Shown here one piece after another: positions 31,741 to 38,080 of a stretch of 38,080 nt of DNA. Made by a program: the position numbers and the translations under genes. Position 1 is the stretch's first letter, and every line of letters begins with the position of its first letter. The stretch covers positions 1 through 38,080 of the IMG/VR virus record IMGVR_UViG_3300020156_000061; one strand, given 5' to 3'. Source of the DNA: a virus. The notes beneath the pieces were generated by a model. That model was not told the DNA's origin, did not search any database, and worked only from the letters and a program-made list of their open reading frames with translations.

Positions 31741-31770
31741 ATAATAGCACTTGAAATTAAAAAACCACAA
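31741..31770 (-). promoter_or_regulatory. Extended -10 promoter of the tail operon
   Basis: On the minus strand TATTAT (31746-31741) is preceded by TGC, forming an extended -10. TTGTGG (31770-31765) is 18 bases further up. The start of transcription would fall at or next to the ATG at 31734, giving a leaderless or near-leaderless mRNA. Confidence 0.56.
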
Positions 31771-31778
31771 ATGTTTTA

Positions 31779-32099
31779 CTACGGCTTTTCTTCGGATTCC
31801 TGCTCGGCATAAAGTGCATCGTAATCTGTTTCCATAGTGAAGCGTTTGCGGCCGTCGAAGTCAGGACCCCACTTAATTTCATCACCCAAATCTACCTTTT
31901 CCGACATGTTTGTGTACATTTCATCTGCGCGCGGTTTGAGCATAATAAACTCCCACTCCTCCGCCTGGGTGATATCCGCACGATTGATACATTCCTCCGG
32001 GTCAACACCGTAAAGCGCGATTAGCTCCTCGTAAGTAAAGGTCTGGACCTCACCGTCTTGTGTAACAACGCTGCCAGGATAAATGCAATATTTAATCAT
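31779..32099 (-). CDS. Small acidic hypothetical protein
   Basis: The 106-aa product (MIKYCIYPGSVVTQDGEVQT start) has FTYEELIALYGVDPEECINR and the acidic end AEQESEEKP. No family recognised. AAGG precedes the start. It lies between the moron-like unit's terminator and the tail promoter, so it depends on read-through or an unseen promoter. Confidence 0.66.
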   Translation of the reverse strand: MIKYCIYPGSVVTQDGEVQTFTYEELIALYGVDPEECINRADITQAEEWEFIMLKPRADEMYTNMSEKVDLGDEIKWGPDFDGRKRFTMETDYDALYAEQESEEKP

Positions 32100-32108
32100 A
32101 GCCTTATT

Positions 32109-32140
32109 CTAAAACAAAAGCCGGTAGTTTCCTACCAGCT
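32109..32140 (-). terminator. Terminator of the moron-like gene
   Basis: On the minus strand AGCTGGTAG (32140-32132) pairs with CTACCGGCT (32127-32119) around a GAAA tetraloop, 9 bp with one G-U pair. TTTTGTTTT follows. It lies 23 bases after the gene's stop. Confidence 0.82.
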
Positions 32141-32162
32141 AATGCTTTTGAGAGGCCGCGTA

Positions 32163-32381
32163 CTACGCAGTTTTCTTTTTAATGACCAGGAAGCCATTAC
32201 GAGGATTTTCAGCTACGAAACGGTCCTCTGGAAGCGCACAGGGCGTACCCTTTTCATTGCGCTCTTTCTTTGCGAAAAAGTAGATAGTTTGTTCCTTACC
32301 ACCACGCAAAGTCACTGTCGTGTTGTGCAGGTAATAAGTCACCCCTTTAGAATTTGTGTGTGAGTATGGTTTTTCTCCCAT
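32163..32381 (-). CDS. Small protein resembling a CPR-bacterial family, in its own transcription unit
   Basis: The 72-aa product (MGEKPYSHTNSKGVTYYLHN start) continues with TTVTLRGGKEQTIYFFAKKE, a proline-linked middle and ENPRNGFLVIKKKTA. From memory, short proteins with THxNSxGxxYYL and VTLRGGxxQxIYFF are frequent in Patescibacteria genomes; I cannot confirm by search. A strong AAGGAGG lies upstream. It has a dedicated promoter and terminator and no functional relation to the capsid or tail genes beside it. Function unknown, probably DNA-, RNA- or protein-binding. Confidence 0.78.
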   Translation of the reverse strand: MGEKPYSHTNSKGVTYYLHNTTVTLRGGKEQTIYFFAKKERNEKGTPCALPEDRFVAENPRNGFLVIKKKTA

Positions 32382-32412
32382 AATTCCTCCTTACTTAAAG
32401 TGTTACTTTTGT

Positions 32413-32441
32413 AGAGTATCCCACCTTACAACACCTGTCAA
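32413..32441 (-). promoter_or_regulatory. Promoter of the moron-like gene
   Basis: TTGACA (32441-32436), a perfect -35 on the minus strand, is 17 bases from TACTCT (32418-32413). Transcription would start near 32406, about 25 bases before the ATG. Inverted repeats lie just upstream of the -35. Confidence 0.63.
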
Positions 32442-32445
32442 CACC

Positions 32446-32489
32446 TTAGATAGTAAATTAGATAGATACCCCTGTTATTTACTATCTAA
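32446..32489. repeat. 13-bp inverted repeat upstream of the -35
   Basis: TTAGATAGTAAAT (32446-32458) and ATTTACTATCTAA (32477-32489) are perfect reverse complements; an extra direct TTAGATAG starts at 32458. It ends four bases from the -35 box. This looks like an operator or activator site for the moron-like gene. Confidence 0.66.
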
Positions 32490-32492
32490 ATC

Positions 32493-32506
32493 CCTCGAAT
32501 TCGAGG
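32493..32506. repeat. Perfect 14-bp palindrome
   Basis: CCTCGAATTCGAGG lies between the inverted repeat and the capsid terminator. It could be a dimeric regulator's site or part of the terminator region. Confidence 0.6.
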
Positions 32507-32534
32507 TAATAAGAAAAGGACCCCGTAGGGTCCT
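32507..32534 (-). terminator. Terminator after the major capsid gene
   Basis: On the minus strand AGGACCC (32534-32528) pairs with GGGTCCT (32523-32517) around a TACG loop, followed by TTTCTTATT. It lies 21 bases after the capsid stop, ending the head operon. Confidence 0.84.
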
Positions 32535-32555
32535 GATCTTTCTACCGCCGTTCGA

Positions 32556-33479
32556 TTATGAGCCGTCGCCGACTGAACCGAAGACACCTTGCCATGCCGA
32601 GTAACCGACAGAGAAACGGGTTTCAACTTTCCATTTCGCAGCGCCATTGTCGAAGTCGTAAACCGGACCTTCGACCTCTTCATCGGTTCGCTTAAAGAAG
32701 TTAAGCTGGTGAGCTTTACTGTCAAGAAGGAACCAAGCAGTGGTGCTGGTAAGGTATGGCCAAACGATGAGGTTCAGCGCACCCTTCATGGTGTTAATAT
32801 CGTTCCAGTCGTTACCGATCGAGCCATCAGATTCAAGGATAACGCGCGCTTTGTAGCGGAGTGCTGGTGGCACAATAAGCGTATCGGGGTTGAAGGTGAT
32901 GATCTGGCCCTTTGAGTCTTTGCGGATTGACATTGCCGTAATAGCAGCCTCAAGTGCGCTCTGGCTCAAAGCAGTGGTGATTTTGTTTGACTGGGTAATT
33001 GTACCCTTTTTGTTTGTGTGGGTTGTTGAGAACAGTGCTTGACCGTCTGCACCATCAAAGGTAGCAAGCCCACCACCACCTGCGACGAATCCAAAGTTGA
33101 ATACGTCAGCCGAAGCGGTTTCAAATGTGCGCCATTTAGCCATTGATAGGGTTTTAGGCAAGCTTTCAATCATGTGCCACTTTTGGTCCTGAACCAATTT
33201 CTTGGAAACCATGCGCCCCTTACGGAATTCACGGTGGACATAAGTGGTGGTCCAGCTTGGGTCGGCATCTTCATACGCGAGAGCACCAAGCTCGTTCGTC
33301 TCTTCCAGGAGGCCGATACCAGTGAAACCAGTGTCTTCCTCGAACGCTTTGTTTGAATTGATGACGTGGAAGATTTTGTCGTACATCATGGTTGGCGCGG
33401 TGAAGTCATCGGTTTCGTTGAAAATCGTACGAAAGATGTCATCTAGTGCGTCAACCCATTCGGGTGTTGCCATAGCCAT
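32556..33479 (-). CDS. Major capsid protein, HK97-like fold
   Basis: The 307-aa product follows the scaffold- and decoration-like genes, as capsid genes do. It has an N-terminal helical arm (EWVDALDDIFRTIFNE), TMMYDKIFHVINSNKAFEED, then a central ALFSTTHTNKKGTITQSNK and an end with KWKVETRFSVGYSAWQGVFG. The ALFSTTH phrase is typical of capsid proteins of this style. It should assemble as hexamers and pentamers of the head. AAAAGGACT precedes the start. Its strong terminator supports high expression. Confidence 0.82.
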   Translation of the reverse strand: MAMATPEWVDALDDIFRTIFNETDDFTAPTMMYDKIFHVINSNKAFEEDTGFTGIGLLEETNELGALAYEDADPSWTTTYVHREFRKGRMVSKKLVQDQKWHMIESLPKTLSMAKWRTFETASADVFNFGFVAGGGGLATFDGADGQALFSTTHTNKKGTITQSNKITTALSQSALEAAITAMSIRKDSKGQIITFNPDTLIVPPALRYKARVILESDGSIGNDWNDINTMKGALNLIVWPYLTSTTAWFLLDSKAHQLNFFKRTDEEVEGPVYDFDNGAAKWKVETRFSVGYSAWQGVFGSVGDGS

Positions 33480-33509
33480 AGTCTATAGTCCTTTTCTGTT
33501 TATTTGCTA

Positions 33510-34019
33510 TTAACCTAGGTTGGCTTCACCCTTACGGATACGGAAGACACCAAAGGTGTTATCTGTACCACGCATACCGTTTCCGAGGCGGACCAATTCG
33601 AGTTGGCCAGCGCCACTGGCGGCTGGTGTAGCGTTCACTAGTTGAGAGCCTGCATTACCTTGCAGGTTGAAAGTCAAACCGACCTGTGCAGCTGTGAGGG
33701 CTGCGCTTGCTTTCATTAAATATTCAGCCTCGGGCTCAATGTTCACTATCACCTTGTTTGTACCAGCGGTGTTACCCGTAGTGCTCAAAGGATAGGTTTG
33801 ATTCGTTCGTTGTGAACGACCAAGCAGACGAGAGTTCCCACCCATTACCATGCCAATCAGTTTCAGTGTTGCTACACTGGCGCTGGTAATACGGCCTGAA
33901 CCATTGTAGCCAACGAAATCACGGTTAAAAACAGTGACGGTATCGGCAATGGCGCATTCGCGTGTGGCGGAATTGCTCTGTGCGTCCTCGCGGTTAATGT
34001 ATTCCGCAAAGTTAGCCAT
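33510..34019 (-). CDS. Head decoration-like / capsid-stabilising protein
   Basis: The 169-aa product is beta-rich (VIVNIEPEAEYLMKASAALT; ARLGNGMRG-like end) and sits directly before the capsid gene. The N-terminus (MANFAEYINREDAQSNSATR) looks like an extension arm. Phages often place decoration proteins here; no named family is certain. A strong AAAGGGG precedes the start. Confidence 0.66.
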   Translation of the reverse strand: MANFAEYINREDAQSNSATRECAIADTVTVFNRDFVGYNGSGRITSASVATLKLIGMVMGGNSRLLGRSQRTNQTYPLSTTGNTAGTNKVIVNIEPEAEYLMKASAALTAAQVGLTFNLQGNAGSQLVNATPAASGAGQLELVRLGNGMRGTDNTFGVFRIRKGEANLG

Positions 34020-34041
34020 ATAACTATTCCCCTTTCAGAGA

Positions 34042-34998
34042 TTAACTTTTTGAAGTACCCTTGACCAAACGATCTTTTGAAATACCCATCTGGCTCGCCA
34101 TATTAAGAGTAAGATCACTAAATTGTTTGGTACCGCTTTTGGCGGGTTTCTTTGTGGGACGCTGCGGTCGGGTTGGGGCCGCACCACCCTTCATCCCTTC
34201 AACGAGGTCTTGTTTAGCTTTTCGCTTATCAGTGAGGCCGAGGTAGGCAAAAGCCTTCTCCATTGCTTCACCAGCCATCATCAGGCGTCCGTGGTCTTTC
34301 AACTCGGCGTCCGAGAATCGCTTCATAAGGCGCTTTACTTCCTTGTTGAGCTTGGGGTCAGTAAGCACTTCTGGGTTTGCATCAACGAATTCCTTTGTAC
34401 TTTTTTCGTTCTTTTCGCGCCATTCGGTTTTCGCATTGAGCAGGAACGGGTCCTCAGCATCAACACTTGAATCCGCACCAGCATCGGCTCCGCTACTTGC
34501 GCCTGAATCACCACTGCCGTCCACGTTCAATAAAGATACAAGCTTCTGCCCGAACGCTGGGTCCTTGGCAGCTGCTTCCTTTATTGCCGCAACTTGACGC
34601 TCGGCAATATCCGCGCGTTCAGTAGTCTGGTCGAGCTCGCGGGCTTGATCGATAAAGCCTTGCTCCAGGTTTTTCGTGTATGAACCACGCTTACCATCCC
34701 CTTTAAATTGGGAAAGTTTGACATCCGACGTGCCTTTATCCTCATCATCGTCGCCGGCATCATCCCCGGAATCATCACCAGCGCCGTCGCCCTGATCATC
34801 ATTACCGCTTCCGTTACCGTCATCGCCGTTCGAGTGGTCGTCGCCCTCCGCGCCATCTGCACCGTTATCGTCGCTATCATCGTTCTCGTTCGGTTTGTCA
34901 TCATCGAGGCCACCAGCCCCCATAACGGCGTCACGAACGCGATCAGCGTCGCTTACTTTTGGTGTAGGTGTTGCATCGCCGGGTTTGTTGTCTGCCAT
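34042..34998 (-). CDS. Scaffold-like acidic protein
   Basis: The 318-aa product has a long Asp/Gly/Asn-rich acidic stretch (about 32-90, e.g. DDHSNGDDGNGSGNDDQGDG). Helical regions follow (ERADIAERQVAAIKEAAAKD; KSTKEFVDANPEVLTDPKLN) and a basic C-terminus (KKPAKSGTKQFSDL). Acidic, helical proteins just before the capsid gene are usually scaffolds that guide head assembly and then leave. GGAG upstream of ATG 34998. No protease motif visible. Confidence 0.73.
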   Translation of the reverse strand: MADNKPGDATPTPKVSDADRVRDAVMGAGGLDDDKPNENDDSDDNGADGAEGDDHSNGDDGNGSGNDDQGDGAGDDSGDDAGDDDEDKGTSDVKLSQFKGDGKRGSYTKNLEQGFIDQARELDQTTERADIAERQVAAIKEAAAKDPAFGQKLVSLLNVDGSGDSGASSGADAGADSSVDAEDPFLLNAKTEWREKNEKSTKEFVDANPEVLTDPKLNKEVKRLMKRFSDAELKDHGRLMMAGEAMEKAFAYLGLTDKRKAKQDLVEGMKGGAAPTRPQRPTKKPAKSGTKQFSDLTLNMASQMGISKDRLVKGTSKS

Positions 34999-35051
34999 AT
35001 TGTTGTACTCCTGTCGGTCTCTTTCGAGGGTCCCGCATTACGTTAATTACT

Positions 35052-35100
35052 ACTACCACGCTTGGCCAGTTTGGTAGTCAAGTAGGGTCAGTCCCTACTT
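35052..35100 (-). other. Two adjacent hairpins before the scaffold-like gene's neighbour
   Basis: ACTACCA (35052-35058) pairs with TGGTAGT (35072-35078), and AAGTAGGG (35080-35087) with CCCTACTT (35093-35100). The second contains the stop codon of the gene at 35095. Neither is followed by a T-run, so they may be processing or stability elements rather than terminators. Confidence 0.5.
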
Positions 35101-35490
35101 AACCTTAGAGATCATTTCTCGAGCTCCGGCAGGTGAGGGTTGCGCACCGTTGGTTTTATTACCCGATTTTTTTGATTCTTCTTCTTTGTTAAAGTCGTCA
35201 ACGATCTTGCGTAATTGCTTTTCCATCTGATCGTTTTCTTTGAGCCTACCCTGCCAGCCCGCAAGGTCTTTTTCGTCAGCGGCCGTATTAATACAGGCTG
35301 CCGCGATTTGCATCGCGCGTTGCTTGCGCCAGATTTTCATAATGACATCCCATAGGGGACCATCTATACCTTTGACGAGCACCAATTTTTCCTCTTTGGT
35401 GAGGTGAATGCCAGCGATCTTTTTCGTATCATCCAGCAAATCATTGCGATTTCGAGGTTCGAGTGTTATGTCTTCGTTCTGCTTCTTCAT
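35095..35490 (-). CDS. Helical protein between portal and scaffold
   Basis: The 131-aa product is charged and helical (KKIAGIHLTKEEKLVLVKGI; LKENDQMEKQLRKIVDDFNK) and ends in a flexible tail. GGAG precedes ATG 35490. The position after the portal suggests a head-assembly accessory; a family is not recognised. Confidence 0.66.
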   Translation of the reverse strand: MKKQNEDITLEPRNRNDLLDDTKKIAGIHLTKEEKLVLVKGIDGPLWDVIMKIWRKQRAMQIAAACINTAADEKDLAGWQGRLKENDQMEKQLRKIVDDFNKEEESKKSGNKTNGAQPSPAGAREMISKVK

Positions 35491-35510
35491 ATTATCTCCA
35501 TTATGGTTTT

Positions 35511-37718
35511 TTATGCAACTGGCAATGCTTGTGTTACTGCGCCGCCGTTAGCGACTGCGGGTATTCCAAGCGCTTCTGATTCAGGTAGAGCCGGTCCGCC
35601 AGGTTGCCCCGGAGGAACTGCTGCACCACCGCCCTGTGCTGGAGCGCCTTGGGCTCCCTCTTGCGACTGTTGGGCCGCTGCAGCAAGCGCAGGGTTCTTT
35701 GAAATCTCGTCTTGGACGTGGAACTCAAATGCGGCCCTTACGGGCTCTGGAAGCTCCTCATACGCGCGGGTTTGCATAAAGTCCAAGTGAACCTCATTGT
35801 GCTCCTGTGTGGCCTTAGGGGTGCCCGGAAGCTGGAATATCTTGCCGGTGAGCGCCATCTGAATGAATATCTGGTTTTCCTGTTCGGCCATCATACGTTC
35901 CTGGTCGCTAGTTAAGCCGCCGTCCAGCATCCATACTGCCGGCGATTCGTCGTTCAATTCGATAACACGGGCAAGCGTCTGCTCGAGATCGAGGAAGCGT
36001 GCAAAAATAGGATTACCAGCAATTTGGCCAAACATCTCATTAACCTGGGCGCGCTTAATCGCCCTGGAAATGACCGGCGAGCTTTCGGCATCCATGATGA
36101 TATCGTAGTTACGCTGCATATAACGTGCGTACGTTGGGTCCATACGGAAACTCGACCAGCCTGGAATCTTGTAAGTAGCAAGCTGCAAATCTTCCGTCTT
36201 TTCATCACCGACAATTTCAAATTCGTACCCCTGTACCTTGATGTTTCGGTATACCTTCTTGTCTTTGAGCTCGTTATCCTCGACAACTTTTTCCATGCGC
36301 TTCGCAGTGTAGAAAAATTGTATATTACTCCACTTTTTCTTACCCAAACGCACAAGCGTGTTCCAGTTTGAAAGCGTATTGATAAGATTGATACGCTGCT
36401 GAGCGGTTTCCTTAACGATCGCTGCCTCCGTAGCCGTACCGCCCTGCTGAATCGCTGGGCGATCGTCCATGCCGTGGGCGCGTCGCTCATCTTCTTTCAA
36501 GGATTCATCCATGCGAAGGCTCGACCCAGGGACATCTCCGTATTCAAGCGCCTGGACAGCTTCTCGAAGCGGCAAACCGTTGGTGTTCAGACGAATAAGG
36601 CCGTGTGGGCGTGGGGTCAAATCCTCTTCGGAAATATCAAACAGGTCATTAACGATAAACATCTTTGAAATCTGCATCTTCTGGCGGTCCAAAGACATGT
36701 TTCGCATACTGCGGCGCTCTTCGACGAGCGAATGGATGATGAATGGGATACCCATGCCGTAAATCTGGCCAGGAATAGGGTAAAAACTCCACACATCCAT
36801 AGGCAATTCCTTATGCTTTGATGGCAATGGAGTGTTTCGGATGATCACATTGTTTGCAAGGATTGCGTAGGTATCAGTTAAACGGTTCCAATAGTGAATA
36901 AGCTCGACATCATTCTTGTCGATATCGTTAGCAATTTTGAAAAATGCAACGTTTTTCGGCAAATCACCAGCGGCAACCACCTGATCAACGTCCTTACACT
37001 CCGGCTTATCCGCATAAAGAGACTTGAATGTCTCATACGGCATCACCTCGCGCCATGCACAGTCCTGTCCGTACTTCTGATCTTCGGCGCCAGGGTCAAA
37101 GAAAGCACTCCAGTTATCGATGAAACGGGTATACACATCATCAAAATCGACGATTGTTTTCTTTTCGTATTTAATCTCCCCATCCTCATAAGAAACAGGG
37201 TCTTGCACTTCTCGAGTTTCGTAACGGTACTCCTCGAGCGTAAATGCCGTGCCGCGAATCGCAGAGGCATTGCGAGCTTTATACGTTTCCTGGTCAAACT
37301 CGGTAGTATCCAGCGCGTAATTGAAAACCGCCGAAGCGAAATGCTCGAGCGGTGCATCCGTTGCATCCACTCCTTTGATCAGAGGGCGCGGACGAAGGTT
37401 GATAGTTTCCTGCATGTGCGACTGCACTGCAGAAAACCCATCAGGTAGAATAACATCAGCTCGCCAATCGCGGGTATCGCGCTCAGGAGCCCACATGCGG
37501 TACATCTTGTCGCCCAAATCCCACTGCTTTTCAGCCTCTTGGCGCAGCGGGTCATCCTTCATCTCATTGTAACGGTCCCAAATAATACGTCGCATAGGCG
37601 AATCTTTTTTGCTTGGGCGATAACTAAAGCTAGTCTCTTTTCCGTCCGTGCTTTTAACGGCATTTTCTGTGCCGGGTTTTCCGCGATATTGGGTGAAAGT
37701 GTCAGGTGTATTATTCAT
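35511..37718 (-). CDS. Portal protein
   Basis: The 735-aa protein follows the terminase and is the right size for a podoviral portal. It includes WRADVILPDGFSAVQSHMQE, ARNASAIRGTAFTLEEYRYE, YTRFIDNWSAFFDPGAEDQK and GMGIPFIIHSLVEERRSMRN. The GxaFxxeey and pxxfFDP phrases are typical of portals that form the dodecamer at one capsid vertex. The C-terminal ~100 residues are Gln/Ala/Pro/Gly-rich (AQQSQEGAQGAPAQGGGAAV). AGGATAC precedes the start. Confidence 0.88.
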   Translation of the reverse strand: MNNTPDTFTQYRGKPGTENAVKSTDGKETSFSYRPSKKDSPMRRIIWDRYNEMKDDPLRQEAEKQWDLGDKMYRMWAPERDTRDWRADVILPDGFSAVQSHMQETINLRPRPLIKGVDATDAPLEHFASAVFNYALDTTEFDQETYKARNASAIRGTAFTLEEYRYETREVQDPVSYEDGEIKYEKKTIVDFDDVYTRFIDNWSAFFDPGAEDQKYGQDCAWREVMPYETFKSLYADKPECKDVDQVVAAGDLPKNVAFFKIANDIDKNDVELIHYWNRLTDTYAILANNVIIRNTPLPSKHKELPMDVWSFYPIPGQIYGMGIPFIIHSLVEERRSMRNMSLDRQKMQISKMFIVNDLFDISEEDLTPRPHGLIRLNTNGLPLREAVQALEYGDVPGSSLRMDESLKEDERRAHGMDDRPAIQQGGTATEAAIVKETAQQRINLINTLSNWNTLVRLGKKKWSNIQFFYTAKRMEKVVEDNELKDKKVYRNIKVQGYEFEIVGDEKTEDLQLATYKIPGWSSFRMDPTYARYMQRNYDIIMDAESSPVISRAIKRAQVNEMFGQIAGNPIFARFLDLEQTLARVIELNDESPAVWMLDGGLTSDQERMMAEQENQIFIQMALTGKIFQLPGTPKATQEHNEVHLDFMQTRAYEELPEPVRAAFEFHVQDEISKNPALAAAAQQSQEGAQGAPAQGGGAAVPPGQPGGPALPESEALGIPAVANGGAVTQALPVA

Positions 37719-37721
37719 TTT

Positions 37722-38080
37722 TTAGTATCCTACCATGGGCGACCTTGGTTTATTTAACATATTAACGTAATCCTTATCCAATGCGCTAGTCCTCGCTTCT
37801 GTGTTTTTAGGTTGCTTCCCCGTTGCACGTATGCCAATTTCCAATATTCCCGAAAAACAGTCGCTCACATCGTCGTGCTTTGCGCGCGGGAATTTCGTCA
37901 GCTCATCCTCCAGCACATCCATGTTCGGCGCACCGATACAATGGAACACTTCATGGTTCTCATAATATGGAGCAAGTGATCGTATACGCTCCTCTTTTGT
38001 CTGCGGCCGTGAACGGAACATGTGACAACGTAGCGAGATACCGCGTTTACGCTCCTCCTGCTTCAACGTGTACTCGATCG
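37722..38080 (-). CDS. terL: Terminase large subunit, C-terminal part (5' end outside window)
   Basis: The frame is open to the right edge. The visible end has the nuclease-domain features TKEERIRSLAPYYENHEVFH, LEDELTKFPRAKHDDVSDCF and SGILEIGIR. The aspartates of HDDVSD fit the metal-binding site of RNase H-fold terminase nucleases. Large terminases pump DNA into the head and cut it. The ATPase half is outside the window. The stop lies three bases before the portal start. Confidence 0.84.
   Translation of the reverse strand, partial: IEYTLKQEERKRGISLRCHMFRSRPQTKEERIRSLAPYYENHEVFHCIGAPNMDVLEDELTKFPRAKHDDVSDCFSGILEIGIRATGKQPKNTEARTSALDKDYVNMLNKPRSPMVGY

Noticed and set aside
35059-35081. Promoter with TTGACT on the minus strand
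   Set aside because: The matching -10 (TGGTAG) is poor and the boxes lie inside hairpin arms.
1-38080. Prophage integration genes or recoded stop codons
   Set aside because: No integrase, repressor or attachment repeat is visible, and TGA ends many genes.

Overview
The window is one continuous piece of a tailed double-stranded DNA phage genome (Caudoviricetes, podovirus-like). It has phage-style replication and recombination genes, two lytic enzymes, a portal, a capsid, a T7-type tail nozzle, a giant internal virion protein and the end of a terminase. I see no tail-tube, sheath or tape-measure genes. No rRNA, tRNA, CRISPR array, insertion sequence or integrase is visible. Many genes end in TGA (for example at 827, 1349, 2213, 4913, 7791 and 9939), so the standard bacterial code is used.

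The host is uncertain. The Dp-1/Pal-type amidase with a G5 domain points to a Gram-positive-like wall. A 72-aa protein at 32163-32381 resembles, from memory, a small family common in candidate phyla radiation (Patescibacteria, e.g. Saccharibacteria) genomes. A CPR host is therefore a hypothesis; UGA-recoding CPR lineages such as Gracilibacteria are unlikely.

Layout: 1-11399 is rightward and holds tightly overlapping early/middle genes. These are an SF2 helicase, a PP2C phosphatase, a DUF1351-like coiled-coil protein, a DnaB helicase, an SSB-like protein, RusA, RecA/UvsX, two HNH proteins, a membrane-anchored lysozyme and many small ORFans. Between dnaB and the next gene lies the largest non-coding stretch (4914-5394). 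It holds a good sigma70-type promoter followed by about 380 nt that fold on paper into two large helical domains, each preceded by the same 15-nt sequence. This is the best candidate here for an undescribed element. A terminator at 11395-11427 closes the rightward block.

11525-38080 is leftward. Read in transcription order it holds terminase (partial), portal, scaffold-like, decoration-like and major capsid genes, then a capsid terminator. Next comes a one-gene transcription unit with its own promoter and terminator (moron-like). Tail fibre, collar, adaptor and nozzle genes follow, then internal virion proteins, an Acb2-like small protein and a second terminator. The lysis cassette comes last, driven by a promoter embedded in that terminator hairpin. 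Within the cassette the amidase is fused to a holin-like C-terminus, and a strong internal ribosome-binding site should also give the holin alone.

The rightward genes would copy and recombine the genome; the leftward genes build the particle and open the cell. All function calls come from motif reading and family knowledge without database searches, and RNA folds were paired by hand.
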